Shown piece after piece: positions 21,336 through 32,204 of a stretch of DNA of 64,000 nucleotides (positions are counted from its first letter, which is position 1; every line of letters begins with the position of its first letter). A program made the translations under genes and the position numbers. Under the pieces are notes generated by a model. The model searched no databases, was not told the origin of the DNA, and was given only the letters and a program-made list of their open reading frames with translations. The stretch is from Hyposmocoma kahamanoa (taxonomy: Eukaryota; Arthropoda; Insecta; Lepidoptera; Cosmopterigidae), in contig NW_020653726.1 in assembly GCF_003589595.1 (NCBI RefSeq), positions 11,677,346-11,741,345 of the forward strand, read 5' to 3'.

Positions 21336-22070
21336 CCACCATAAAGGACCTCGATTTCCACCACGTAGAGCTGGAACTCTTAGCGGTCTCCGTGTATGAA
21401 GATGGAGTTTATGTAATCTTCTTTTCGCAGTACGGTCACTAGCAACCACTTGGTGCAGGGACCGCAGTCTTTACACCACTTGTGGAGCTGTAGTATGGGG
21501 CGTTTTTTCTTTCAGTACTTTGCAAAAAATGTCTCTGGGTAGTGCCACTGTATCTTTCTCAGTGACGTTCGGATACATCACCTGAAGCCAATAATCTAGC
21601 GTGCCAATAATCGGCAAATGCTTGGTTGCGAGGTTGCGAGAAATTCCAACAACATACCCACAGCCCCAAGTATCTCTTCCCGAGCTAAATGACGACGTGA
21701 TGTCATATATATACGTTTAAAATCACAAAAGTTTACGAAAACAACGATAAATTGTTTAATACTAGAAAAACAACCGTTTAATGATAATAAACTGTCAATT
21801 GCGTACATTACTAAAACCTGAGCGCTATGCTACACTCATAGTTTTCCCTCCCAATTTCAAAACGTTTTTGCGTTTTTATTTTACATTTTTAAATTTCGAT
21901 GCAAAATTTAATACAGTTTCATTTATACAATTTAGAGGCCAGTAGTTTTTCTAAAAAAAATAGTGAAAAAGTTAATATAATTGGTTTGTTCCCTAGACTT
22001 AGTTGAGTAGTATATTATGGTAAATATTTACTAAAGAAGATTTAAGGGTGGACTGTAAACGTTTTAATAG

Positions 22071-22350
22071 CAGTACAGCTCGTAGGTAAAGTGTTCATCC
22101 AAGGAAGTACCGCCATAACTATTTCTATCATCAAATTGTAACTATGAGTATTACTGCGTTCCGATTTTGAATGGTAAAGATGCTGGTGAAATTACCAAGT
22201 GCATTGAATTTGTTAAATTTATGCCTCAGGATGACAGGCCCAATTACAATCTTCCCTCTTGCCCTCTTGTCTTTGCGATTTGAACTTCTGAGTGGCAGCA
22301 ATTGTTATTGGGTGGTAGGCGTATCATTTACCACTGGGCGCACGACTACA
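22071..22350 (+). repeat. repeat family A, copy 5
   Basis: A diverged full-length copy, with GATGCTGGTGAAATTACC, TTTGCGATTTGAACTTCTGA and CACTGGGCGCACGACTAC in the family order. Confidence 0.7.
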
Positions 22351-22377
22351 CCACCATAAATAAACCAGCTGGGAACG

Positions 22378-22815
22378 GCTTTTGACTTGGTTCAACACAA
22401 AAGCCAGGAGTCTTATTGGCGACGATAAGCTCAAATATAAACTTTATAGTTTAGCCCACCAGCGCAAAGTTGCCTGTCACTTATCTACAGAATATATTTC
22501 GGTGAGTGTGCGCAGCTTCATCAGCTCATCCAGCCTCCTTTTATCATCAAACATACAGATGTACAGCGGGATATTATCACTACTCGATATTCTCTTCAGA
22601 GTACTAACACATTTCGTCATCTTTTTATTATGCATACAGCCCAGGAATTAAATTCCATGCTTGCGACTCTGTTTTCAAGCACATGCAACCCGAGTATCTT
22701 TAAGGTCGTATTTGCCTATTGTTGGGATTACACTCGAGTAATTTCTGGATTGTTAATTAATGTCAATATTTATTAGTATATTTCTGTTCGCGAATGTTAT
22801 AAATAAATGAATGAA
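22378..22815 (+). mobile_element. decayed CR1/Jockey-like LINE C terminus
   Basis: The frame from 22382 gives KARSLIGDDKLKYKLYSLAH and QRKVACHLS, the block before the polymerase C terminus (consensus KAxxLIGD...LxHRRxVAxLxxFYRYY). Further right, about 22645-22710 reads LNSMLATLFSSTCNPSIFK, a worn version of the WNSLPxxLFPxxYNxxxFK end seen at 5812 and 56945. A tail with AATAAATGAATGAATAAAC closes it. Confidence 0.65.
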
Positions 22816-23039
22816 TAAACATCTTCCGCGCGAGCTCGTTCGTAAACCCTACGTTTGCTCCAGGACTAGGTAGTGGGCAAGAGCAAGTCTTAAAAAAACG
22901 GAGTAAGGGTAACATCCCTATGCAAGCATCATTTGGATGTCTATTAAAACAGCATTCATTATCTTAAGGTAAGTGCGTTCTAAGATAAAATACTCGTGTC
23001 TATTCTAAAACTTTGATATACAATTTGTAATATAAGAAT
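22816..23039. other. no recognisable feature
   Basis: Short spacer without matches. Confidence 0.35.
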
Positions 23040-23580
23040 AAGAATGCATTTATTGCATAACTATAGGTAATTATATAAGGTCTTAAAATATTACATAGGT
23101 TTGTGCTCTATAGTCTTCCAGTTAAGGTGTATAATATTATTTAAATGTCACAGAATAAAATTAAATTACATCACAATATGAGAAAAAAAACAATTATTAA
23201 TAAACATGTCATATCGCTAGTCATCAAATTTGTTATTGTCGCGTATAACTCTTCTACACTATAATAAAGTTTAGTACTTAACCATATCACAAGAGTATTT
23301 TTAAATTTCATGTACACTAATCTTTTAAAATCATTCGAAATGCTGTTGTACGTGCCGACATTACTTTATAGCTTTTGTGGTAAAATGCTGAGGTATGGTT
23401 GCCCGAGTAAATTATTCTATACCCATGTCTTAAATTTCTATGGTTTCTTTTATTTGCGATTTCAAAATATGACGAATGTTTCTGGACAATTCCAGCAAAC
23501 TCCTTAATGTACAGGCAGAGTAAAGGTACAATTTTGCACATATCGAAATATGGCTTACATGAATCCATTTGAGACCTACG
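23040..23580 (-). mobile_element. LINE 3' end related to the 18586 element
   Basis: The minus-strand frame 23317-23568 begins MDSCKPYFDMCKIVPLLCLY, runs through FAGIVQKHSSYFEIAN and contains NHRNLRHGYR. These align in order with the part of the 18586 frame that starts DSCKPIFIENGILTLTSIYI and FVRKHSHLYS. A UTR without coding capacity extends left to about 23040. It is a separate, diverged family member lying just downstream of the beat exon on the same strand. Confidence 0.7.
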
Positions 23581-23671
23581 ACTATACGACTACCACGCAA
23601 GCACGATTGTTCGTTCCGTCAAAAAATAATTAGATGCTGTTAAGATTACTAAGAAATCATTAGATACTTAC

Positions 23672-23877
23672 GTCTACATCGATTCCCCTAATAGGAAAAA
23701 TCTTTAACGGGGGCACGTCTCTTGGAGAATATCGGCAGAACTCTCTATCACCTCGATACCACTTTACTGAGTACAACACTTCTTGTTCCAAGTCATAAAG
23801 ACACATCATGAGGACTCTAGACCCTCGTTCTGAAGCCTCCGGTATCACCATATGTACGTCACGTAGACACGCCGATC
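23672..23877 (-). CDS. beaten-path (beat) family protein, first Ig-domain exon
   Basis: The exon runs from 23877 to 23672 on the minus strand. A pyrimidine-rich AG acceptor (TTTATTTATTTTCAG) lies upstream and a GTAAGT donor follows. The 68 complete codons include CLRDVHMVIPEASERGS, the Ig cysteine in LMMCLYDLEQE, then LYSVKWYRGDREFCRYSPRD and KIFPIRGID. The series C-x-YDLE, LYSVKWY, REFxRY, P...KxF is the hallmark of the first immunoglobulin domain in insect beat proteins. These are secreted or membrane-anchored partners of Side-family receptors that guide motor axons. The exon starts in phase 1 and ends in phase 0. FYRY, usual in the family, is FCRY here. No other exon of the gene was found; large introns are normal for beat genes and the surrounding repeats would be intronic. 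An ATG inside the exon is not the start. Confidence 0.88.
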
Positions 23878-23880
23878 CTG

Positions 23881-24185
23881 AAAATAAATAAAACCATAAA
23901 CTACCATTGTTTTCCTTAAGGGACGACCCTTTAGACCTTTAGGGACTTATGGGATTCCTATTTCATTTTCAAGGACCATACGCTATGTATTATGAAACAT
24001 AAAAGTTACTTTTTAAGTAAATGGCAAATGGACGTCTTATGAATTTTACCTAAGTAAAGTAAGTTACGTAATGACGTCGGTTTGTGCAAGTAAACCTTAT
24101 TTCTTGCTCCGTGCCAAAATGTTAGACAAGCTTGTTTTATTTGAAAATTAATAAATACTGAATGGATCTTATTGCGAATAATATG
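23881..24185. other. intron-like sequence upstream of the beat exon
   Basis: No gene or repeat recognised apart from the acceptor tract at the left edge. Confidence 0.4.
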
Positions 24186-24486
24186 TTTTTTTTATTAAGT
24201 GACGGGACGAACAAGTCGTGCGCCTGATGATAAGCTACACGGCTGTCCATAACAGGTGTAGCGCCACTCAAAGCTGTAAATCGGAAAGATCTGTGGTGCA
24301 CTGCCACTGCGCCCGTCAGACATAAGACATAAGTTGACAAGACCCATGTGCCTGTAATTTCACAAATACCCTTACGCTTCAAAACCAGAGCACAATAATG
24401 CTGACATTACTGCTTGATGGCAGAAATAGGTAAGATGGCAGTACTTCCTTGGACGAACTCTTTCACAAGGAGCTCTAATGCTACTG
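24186..24486 (-). repeat. repeat family A, copy 6, with oligo(A) tail
   Basis: Full length on the minus strand. A T-run at 24186-24193 is the A tail of the element and is followed by GACGGGACGAACAAGTCGTG. The tail favours a retroposon origin for the family. Confidence 0.8.
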
Positions 24487-24619
24487 AAACTTTTTGTCGT
24501 ATCGATGGCATACACTACAATCATAGTATGCGTGACTTCACCCACAATGAACACCGTAAGGCCACCGGAGTCGACAAAAATATTTTGTGAATGGAATAAA
24601 AAATATTGTGTTAGTTCTT

Positions 24620-24663
24620 TAAACATTTATAGACTAGCCAAATGGCTAGTCGATAAATGTTTA
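24620..24663. repeat. near-perfect hairpin, 21-base arms, 2-base loop
   Basis: TAAACATTTATAGACTAGCC begins the left arm (24620-24640). The right arm 24643-24663 matches with one mismatch. Confidence 0.85.
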
Positions 24664-24719
24664 CCTAAAGTAGTAGTTTGCCTATTTCGGCTACTACATC
24701 TTATAAGGTTTTAATTTTA

Positions 24720-25387
24720 ATTAATTAATTATTATTATTGTAATGTTAAATAAGATTTTTGTTTAAATGTCACATTAGTCTAGACGTCATCGTTCAGCAT
24801 CTAGTCATAATAGCACGCCTGATTGTAATATGTACCCGTACCTATGTAGAACTAGAGCTGGTAAATTTGTGTTGAAGTGAACATTCACTCATTCATTATT
24901 TTGTTCATTATTACCATCATACCTCTGATCTTGGCTTGAGAATTTCGGGAAGTAAGATTTTTTGCTTACAAATCTTTTAATTGCTTATAAAAAGGACACA
25001 AACACATGCTGCCTGAAATAAAGTGACTGCCGATATATGTGCGTGTATCCACTTGAATATTGAACATAGGCACCACACCTAGCCAGAGTAAATTTGACCC
25101 GGACAAGTTGGATTTACCCTGACACGCAATTTAAGGGAATAACACGCCCGGGATTGTGGAGGAGAAAACCAACGTGTCGCGGCAGGTACGCGGTGGCTAG
25201 ATTCCTGCCGGCTATACAAAACGTGACGGAAAGTAGGTAATAAGGTAATTAGTTATTTTGTTAGATGGTTNNNNNNNNNNGTTGGGCTTTGTACTACGAG
25301 CGTTGATGGTGTTGGGCTTTGTGCTACCCTAGTGATTTATCTTGGACGAAGGTGTGTCCTCGTCTACAAAACAAAAATCAAGAAAAT
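24720..25387. other. unannotated stretch with assembly gap
   Basis: No gene. Ten N at 25271-25280 mark an assembly gap. The words GTTGGGCTTTGTACTA and GTTGGGCTTTGTGCTA just right of it are a short tandem duplication. Confidence 0.6.
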
Positions 25388-25416
25388 AAATCCGGAAAAA
25401 TGTTTTCATTTCCTAA
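25388..25416. repeat. single end of the 16493-type MITE
   Basis: ATCCGGAAAAATGTTTTCATTTCCT matches the terminal arm with one change; the rest of the element is absent. Confidence 0.6.
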
Positions 25417-25477
25417 GAAAATAAATCATCTTATTTAATTTTTCTAACTAGTCTCAAACATTTTTTGTCTAACAGTT

Positions 25478-25912
25478 ATTTTTTAACCGACTTCAAAAAA
25501 GGAGGAGGTTGTCAATTCGACTGTATGTTTTTTTTTTTTATATATGTTACGCGATAAGTCCGGTATTTGTGAACCGATTTTCATGATTCTTTTTTTGTTG
25601 GAAACGGGGTACTTCCATAGTGGTCCCATTTCATTTTGAAGAAAATCATCCACCTCTAAAGATGGCTGTTCACGCATGAAAATTCATTTTTATCATAAAT
25701 AGCGCCTAATTTTAATTTAGGAGCAATTATTTTAATGGTTGATTTTGCTATTTCTTCACTTCAAGGCGGTTTTCTCTCCATATACTTTGAGTAGTGAGAA
25801 CCGATTTTCATTATCTCCAGTGTCAAGTCCTGTATAGTGACGAACTAGGTGATATTTCAATAAAACTTAGCAAATAGACGTAATTCCACGTACTTTTGAG
25901 GTCGGTTTTTTT
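25478..25912. repeat. AACCGACTTCAAAA repeat with terminal inverted repeats
   Basis: It starts TTTTTTAACCGACTTCAAAA and ends TTTTGAGGTCGGTTTTTTTA, an inverted pair of about 18 bases. The interior has GTGAACCGATTTTCATGATT and TGGTCCCATTTC words and no coding capacity. A longer relative lies at 40299-40830. I know this as one of the most abundant lepidopteran repeats; its class is not clear to me. Confidence 0.7.
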
Positions 25913-26574
25913 AGTACTCTGTACTGAGATTATTCAGTACACTAGACGTCATTAGCCTTTTTCTGCTTCAGGTAACATACGCTCAGCGTCTAACGAACTA
26001 GATGGCGGTATTAATTTAAAACGTATTCGCATTTTGAGATAAATTTGTTAATTCTTTCCCTGGACTCTTCATTTGGGCTTGTTATATATTCTTATCCCAT
26101 TCATCTTTCACTTGTTTTCTCTTTGTTCATTCCCTTCATATGCAAATCATCTATCGCAATATATTTTTCCCTTGAAGCTATCCAAATTCGTATTTAAATC
26201 CCCCAAACACGTGACTCTTATTATATGTAACCAACCAATTTATGAAACTACATGATTGTATTTACGTGAATAATGGACAGAATGTGAATATCTTCGCCTT
26301 TACTATGAGTAATGAACGCTCGAAGCGCTGTACAATTTGCTGTACAATATAGTTACTACATACTTCAAGTTGTTTCTAGCAACTATGGATACCGAAATTC
26401 GAGAGTAGGAGAGTAGACATACAACAAATGTCCGTAACGCCATCACAAAACTCAATGATAACAGAAAAGTTAATACGCTGGTGTTTGATTACAATTTTAC
26501 AGCGATCGCTAAGTAATCCTGTTTATATTTATTTGATTGAATATCCGATTTACTATTATGATGTTCAATTTTTG
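25913..26574. other. no gene recognised
   Basis: AT-rich, nothing supported. Confidence 0.4.
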
Positions 26575-26835
26575 TTTGTGTGAAAACACTCCACTAGTTT
26601 GTGATTATTATTGATAAAGAAATCGAACAACACGAAAAAAAATTTTATCTGAGTGGACTTGAACCAGCATCTGCTGTCACACCGTGGCTACCGCCCTTAC
26701 CAATTGAGGTCTGTACCTCAATTGAAATACGTAAGATCTGCTGACTTGATCTGTATCGAGTCAGCAGATCTTGTCTAGAATTAACCGGCTTTTCTACCAT
26801 GACAGCCACCCATGACAAACTTAATAATTAGTTTC
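26575..26835 (-). repeat. SINE-B copy disturbed by fold-backs
   Basis: On the minus strand the tail is CCACTAGTTTG-like (26590) and the box B complement is GGACTTGAACCAGCATC (about 26655). The head region is disrupted by two hairpins: CAATTGAGGT/CTGT/complement at 26701-26724, and a 14-base-arm hairpin AAGATCTGCTGACT at 26733-26772. Confidence 0.65.
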
Positions 26836-27499
26836 TTACAGGCATCATGTATTGAGAAATTAATTAATGCTTTTTATTTTATAATGTTCAGTAATGAATT
26901 ATAGTAAGTACACTAGAAAATACGCTGATTTTTATATTTAACACCTTGAACCGTCTCACTGTAAATGGAATGAAGTTGAATTTAAATTTCACGGAGACGA
27001 GCCCTTGTCTGTGATATCGGTTGATGTGGTTACTTGTGATGCAAAACAGTAAATATAAATTGTTTTCATGGATCAGAAAAGTAATATTATTTTTAAGTTA
27101 ATAGGACACAATCTAGTTTGCGGTTGGGTAAATGTCAAAACGCATTATTCCTGAATTGAATGATAAATATAAAACTATTTTTGAAAATAACAAAAAATAT
27201 TACATTCATTCATGACCGCCATTAGGTATTTTACTTACGGCTTACGATTTTAATTTAATTTTATTACATAATAACTATTGGAAAACGGGAAGCAAAAGCG
27301 AGCAAGGCCAAGTGGAATGTGAATCGACGAATTCCACGAAAAGAGAATATGCCAATAATTGGAGAATACGAGGGAACATGGGAAGGCTTTACCAGCAATA
27401 GAATAATTATAGGCAATATATTACTAAAAGAAGAAACAGGAACTATTAAATTTTGTAACAAGAGAGGTTGACCTCGAATCGCAGAAAGATGGCGTTGAT
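26836..27499. other. no supported gene
   Basis: An 87-codon minus-strand ORF (27264-27527) has no recognisable domain. No splice sites of note. Confidence 0.35.
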
Positions 27500-27725
27500 T
27501 ATTATTATTGACACAAAGATCAAACAAACACTAAAAAAATCCTTCGTTCCAACCATACTCGAACCAGCTTCTGTTGCCTAAACATGGCTATCTCTCTGCG
27601 AATTGAGCTACGGAATGAGCCAGCAGATCTTTCTCTACGTGCTTATTGCGAGTCTTTGTGTTGAGTTACAATTGTAAACAGCTTTTTGCCGTAGTGAGTC
27701 ACCTGTGAGAAGTTATGAAACTTTC
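27500..27725 (-). repeat. SINE-B copy
   Basis: The tRNA-like core in plus view is CATACTCGAACCAGCTTC to GAATTGAGCTACGGAATGAG. On the minus strand box A is TAGCTCAATTCGCAGAG and box B is GGTTCGAGTATGG. On the left is the usual 3' body, and on the right the upstream block GCCAGCAGATC...GCCGTAGTG...CCTGTGAGAAGTTATG shared with 34545 and 28930. Confidence 0.75.
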
Positions 27726-27930
27726 TGGAGTCAGGTGCTGATTAATGTTAAGAAGATGTCCCTCAGCGATGGCTACACTAACCAATCACAGTATTGTAAA
27801 AACGTGATCACTTAGAACTACTGCTAAGAATTAGCATAGTCGGGTGTCTGTGCTAATCCCTTTTTTTCGTGTTTCGTCTGTCCAATGACATTCGAAAGAC
27901 ACAAAAAAGGGGTTATGTCAATACATAACT

Positions 27931-28330
27931 TTTTTTTCGTGGGGAAATCGTCCTACGATACCTCTACGCCACGGGGTAGCGGATAAGTTATTTGACTGCT
28001 AGCGACTAAAACTCCACGGTATCCTGCTTGGGTGCTCTAGTGGGAGGTATCCGGGATCGACTTTGCGCACCGGAACCCCCCCAGAACCTAGGAGGAGAAC
28101 GTCCTCTCCCTCCCCTCCTTACGATGAAGCGGGCCATACCGCCCCGTCGTCCTCCTCGCAGCTGCCAAATTTCCCCGAGTCCCGATCGCCCGCCGCCGCG
28201 AAGGATCTGCCCTCTCCCGATCACGCTCGGCGACCTTCTTCTAGAGCATCACCGCTTCACAGAAGGAGGCCACTGCCTCATGGGACTCATGATCTGCCAG
28301 TATAGCCGCTACTTATGCCTGGCGGAGATA
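27931..28330 (-). mobile_element. R1-like LINE 3' end, copy 1 of this family
   Basis: GC-rich segment. Read on the minus strand it encodes a C terminus related to the clearer copy at 35900-36345, and then a 3' UTR ending in an A tail (plus-strand T run about 27939-27946). The two copies share AGGATCCGGGATCGACTTTG-type blocks (28050 and 35959). The plus-strand ORF of 128 codons (28028-28414) is only the antisense shadow. Confidence 0.65.
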
Positions 28331-28929
28331 CATGATGACTTTAAAAATGTTGTTTTGATTTCGTGTATAGAAGTTACCAGACCGTTTAATTTAATTATAC
28401 CTCCAACTATTTGAGCGTGGGTCTTTCAAAAAAGAAAGTGCGAGAGAATAAAGTTGTAGTTATTGGAAATTACATGTATTTAGGTTAACACGCGTAGGTT
28501 TTTCACCTTTATTACGATATATAATATGAAGTGATAAAGTAGGTAAAATGCGGAGTTTTCGGCCTCATATATTGTCAAAACGCTATCGCAAGTAATGAAG
28601 TGAGCCGGTGCCAAAATAGCCAATTTCACCGCGAGCATTCCCCGTTGACACATCTTTTGTACCGAGTTTGCATTGCTCCGCTCCGAATCACCCGTATGGA
28701 ACAAGACTTAATTTCATGACTTGTTAGCTACTGCCAAATGACGTAATTTAAGAGAATATTGGGTAACCAACGTGATTAACTAATCAGTATTCGAAAGAGA
28801 CGTCGAAGCCCATTGTTTGTACACCCTTTTGTTATAGTACAACAGTCTCTTTTACATTGAAACAAATAATCTTTTATACTTTTGCACAGTAAAAACATTG
28901 ACTTATACTTAGTTAAGAAGTACCTAAGT
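28331..28929. other. no supported gene
   Basis: A 74-codon minus-strand ORF (28480-28704) looks fairly coding-like (GDSERSNANSVQKMCQRGM) but matches nothing I know and has no clear splice sites. Confidence 0.3.
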
Positions 28930-29135
28930 AATAAAAATAAAATTTTCTATTCGAACCGACGTTTTCTAGCACACCGTGCCAAACGCTATGCCAACTAAGC
29001 TACGGAACGAACCATCAGCGGACCTCACGAATTTTTCTATGTGCTTGTTTTGTTGGATCTTTGTATTTGGTTTTGTGTTTGGTTTTTTCAACGACTTTTT
29101 AGCCGTAGCGCCAGTTATGAAAGTATTTCGTTACC
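28930..29135 (-). repeat. SINE-B copy
   Basis: On the minus strand: box A TAGCTTAGTTGGCATAGC, box B CGGTTCGAATAG, preceded by the shared upstream block (plus view CTCACGAATTTTTCTATGTG and TTAGCCGTAGCGCC). Confidence 0.75.
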
Positions 29136-29182
29136 CAGTTAGGTAACTTTACATCAACCCATTTATACGTCCCATGTATAAA

Positions 29183-29335
29183 TGTGGGCATGGGCCTGGG
29201 TCTCCCCTCAGGCGAGAGTTTAAGCCATAGTCCGCCACCCTGGCCCAATGCAGTTTAGGGACATCACACGTTTTCCGAGGATTGTGAGCCTTCTTCGACG
29301 TGCAGGTTTCACCTTCACCGAAAAGCTCATGGTAT
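29183..29335 (-). repeat. SINE family L, body fragment
   Basis: GGGTCTCCCCTCAGGCGAGA and GCCATAGTCCGCCACCCTGG match 1438-1560. The tRNA-like head is missing. Confidence 0.7.
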
Positions 29336-29439
29336 ATTTCAAATTAATGTTAATAGTGAGGCAACTTTATAAAAATATTTGAATGCAGCGTTACTTACAT
29401 TTCAAAACATATCAAGCTTTGCATGAAGCAAAATGTCCT

Positions 29440-29910
29440 TTCTACATTCAAAGCAATTTCCCTTCGTGTCGCATAGCCGTGAGACGTCCTGTATGTATAC
29501 TTTCTCTCTCTAGTCGTTTCCTCTTATCTGCAGATTGTGGTCAGCTTCGTGCCTACGTCTGAAGCGAGTGATGTCCCTCCATCTGTTTCTATACAGCGCG
29601 TCCCTTACGACAGTGTCCAAATTTGGAGAACTATGAGTCTTTCTTCTATCTTGTTGGTGGACAACCTCGTAATCGCTTTCCTTCTATGTTTCTAACTATA
29701 ATCAGTTGCTCCAAACTTTCATCACCTCTGCGCACTATGTGGCTGAAATATAACAATGCGCTTGTGGCATATGGTGAATAACAGGGGTTTAATTTGGAAC
29801 TAACATAGGATCAATGTATTGGGGTACGTTTAGCGGTCCAAGATGTTCACAGCATTCGTCTCCAGCAGCACATTTCGAATGCATCGATTCTTTGTCTTTC
29901 CCTGGTCAGA
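29440..29910 (-). mobile_element. endonuclease/reverse-transcriptase LINE, C-terminal fragment
   Basis: Minus-strand frames give, from right to left, LLTRERQRIDAFEMCCWRRM (about 29845-29905), then FSHIVRRGDESLEQLIIVRN, a KRLRGCPPTR-like block and finally RDALYRNRWRDITRF (about 29560-29600). This order is typical of the C-terminal third of the abundant lepidopteran endonuclease-reverse transcriptase LINEs. Several frameshifts and stops make it a pseudogene. Confidence 0.75.
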
Positions 29911-30204
29911 AGTATAAGTATGTGTATGTAGTGCACGCATACATAAATATTTATGTTAGTAGTGCCGTACTAATTTCGTATAGAGAATAAATACGTCATA
30001 AATTCTTATTGTTCTTTTGTGCAATGTAAGTACTCCGCGTAGATAAATAGATAATAAGAGAAGTATGGTAACTCCGTACAAACGTAGCAGCTCGACTCGT
30101 ATGTGTGCGCGCACGCCGCCTGCCGTGTACAGACACACGAATTCGCATAATGTCGTGGTGCATAGCAGGGGTCGTCACACGCCCTTTAATTATAGAATTT
30201 TTTG
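29911..30204. other. no gene recognised
   Basis: Overlapping minus-strand ORFs without motifs. Confidence 0.4.
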
Positions 30205-30391
30205 CACACACTTATAGCGCCGCAAACCCTGTATCGCGGGTGCCATGGACACAAACATAGAAAACCACAAATTACATCCAAACTCATAAGAGAAATAAAT
30301 ATAGGTCATACAAATATTTCTCCCGGCCCGGGATTCGAACCCGGAACCAGTGCGTGGCAGTCCAGCATGGTAATCGTTCGGCCATGGAGGA
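30205..30391 (-). repeat. SINE family A copy
   Basis: The box B complement GGGATTCGAACCC and box A complement CGTTCGGCCATGGAGG are at the right end; the body to the left contains CGGGTGCCATGGACAC. Confidence 0.9.
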
Positions 30392-31727
30392 AGATAAATT
30401 GAAGCGCTCGCTCGATGTTTTAAAAATTACATCTAATAGTAGCTGTGTTTGTTGTTGTATTTATCGTAGTTTGAATAAGAGTGCCTAAAATTGAGAATCG
30501 TTCATAATAAAAAAAAACAATACGCGATGATAGTATAAAATCATCAATATGTACGTACGTATATGTACAGCATTTAACAAAGTTATTTCAATATAGCACG
30601 AGAATACTATGACGAATATCTTTTCTTTTTCAAATTATATTTACAACCTGTAGGTACAACTAAAATAATAATGTAACAACCCTTCGCTCCGAGGGAAGTG
30701 TAGGCGCATTTATGCGCCGAACAGACGGGAGTTTCCCTACTTGCTCGTATTATACTATGTATCAACACGTATCTGTGATAGCAGACAAAACTACATAAAA
30801 ATGTCGTGTTCCACAAAAGTTCCTCCATGAAGATACGTATAAGGTTTCAGGAAATGTCATCCATCAGTGTTCTGGCGGACGGGTCATTGTGCTCTATAGA
30901 TTTTAGTTCGAACTGTGCTAAACGATCTTACTCCTTATGTACAGATAAATATTTGATCACGTACGTTCGGAAACAAACGTTTTATTTGCGCAGTTGTTTA
31001 GTGAAATCAACCAGTTAATGGAATATAATCAAACAATGCTTTGTCTAGACTTCGTGTTTGAATAGTTAAGTAACGATGTCCCATTATAGTCATTTACGTG
31101 ACTGTAAAGCTGAAAGGTATTTATAGGAGATTATCGTTTAAAATTCTTGGTAGTTCTGTTGACCATTCTTTTCAGAGTAACGCTTTAGAAATCTTCCTGT
31201 ATTAAAAAAAAAATTAAGTTAATTTACACAATATAGAGTTATTGCAAGTACCGAATTAGTACTAAAAAAAAAAACTAAATACAAAACAATTTAGACGCTA
31301 CCTCAAGAAAGCTCTGAGACTACTGCAGTTTTATTTTTTTTGTAATATTTTGCAAAATGTTGACTTTTACAATGTTCAAATAGGTTAGTAGTTTATTTAA
31401 GGTATGTATGTTCCAGGCAATTTGAATAATTGGATATTATTAACACGGAACGGTCTTTATGAGTAATGAGCAATGATATTAATGCTCGTGGTTCATTTAA
31501 TAAAACTAAACTTAAGTTGGCATGAATTTGTCGCACAAAATAACCTAAACTAACCAAAACACTATTTCTTAAAGGAACAAATTATTTGTAGTTTTTTATA
31601 AAGTAATCTTTGACCAAGATAGGGTGATCAATATTCATACTGACCGGAAAACGTGATGTAATGATCCAATTATTCAGTTATAATAGAATACCACGCAATT
31701 TTGACGACATAGCATATTTGATGCGGG
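30392..31727. other. no supported gene
   Basis: AT-rich. ORFs at 30607-30828 and 30806-31018 have no recognised motifs. Confidence 0.4.
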
Positions 31728-31998
31728 TCTCAATAAAACGAAGCAACCAGCACTCTATGCAGAGCGTGCATGGAGGTAGAAGAAACTGTCTGCGCACATC
31801 CTACTACAATGCTGCGGCGTGACCAACTACAGGGCGAAGTACATTGGAGTGCCGAGGTCGCTCACCGAAGTCTTCAGCAGACTTAAGAGGATGTTGAGAT
31901 TCCTGGAGGTCCTCGGGTGGCACGAATAGGATTCTGCACTCACCACGCGTAAAATAAGAGCCTAGACGTTGAGTTGCCAGACACCGTACCATACAAAC
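31728..31998 (+). mobile_element. 3' end of the 49905-type LINE
   Basis: Frames give LCRACMEVEETV (a C-x2-C...H knuckle, 31752-31787) and, after a frameshift, CCGVTNYRAKYIGVPRSLTE and RFLEVLGWHE before a stop. These match 51880-52005 of the larger element almost codon for codon, and the UTR after it also matches. Confidence 0.8.
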
Positions 31999-32204
31999 CG
32001 GTCATTATGTATAATGAATGATCCGGCTTATCAAATTACCCGTAACATTTACAAAACTTAAAATAAGTAAAGGATTTTAATGTGGATTTTGGAGCGTACA
32101 AAGACTGTGAGATTCGTAAAGCAATGTTTGAAGATGCGTAACTCGTACCTATAAAAAGACAGACAAGAAAAATCGAAAATATAATATATTATAAAATTTA
32201 GAGA
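31999..32204. other. spacer
   Basis: Nothing recognised. Confidence 0.35.

Larger units (their letters stand above)
19971..22012 (-). pseudogene. Tc1-like transposon, rearranged and decayed
   Basis: The ends resemble each other in inverted orientation: TACACTGCTCGCTAAGTCTA at 19971, and CCTAGACTTAGTTGAGTAGTA ending near 22012. In between, the minus strand encodes pieces of a Tc1 transposase. From the N terminus they are EEILGAVGMLL (about 21690), TRRPLRVPALRGGNRGPLWW (about 21350-21410), FFNESCFSFRPDSRK (about 21240-21285, around the second catalytic site), GGTIMV, RLVGRTDLVWLHGNLNAERY (about 21090-21150), NNARAHTA and WPAQSVDLN (about 20915-20940, just before the expected third catalytic acid). 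The frame changes several times. A SINE (20382-20606) and a chimeric inverted block (20745-20908) interrupt it. Tc1 transposases are DD34E enzymes that target TA. Confidence 0.8.

Noticed and set aside
27264..27527. hydrophobic 87-codon minus-strand ORF as membrane protein
   Set aside because: No homologous motif; low-complexity IILLL stretches come from AT-rich DNA.
28028..28414. 128-codon proline/arginine-rich plus-strand ORF
   Set aside because: It is the antisense of the GC-rich end of an R1-like LINE. The 35928-36368 ORF is rejected for the same reason.
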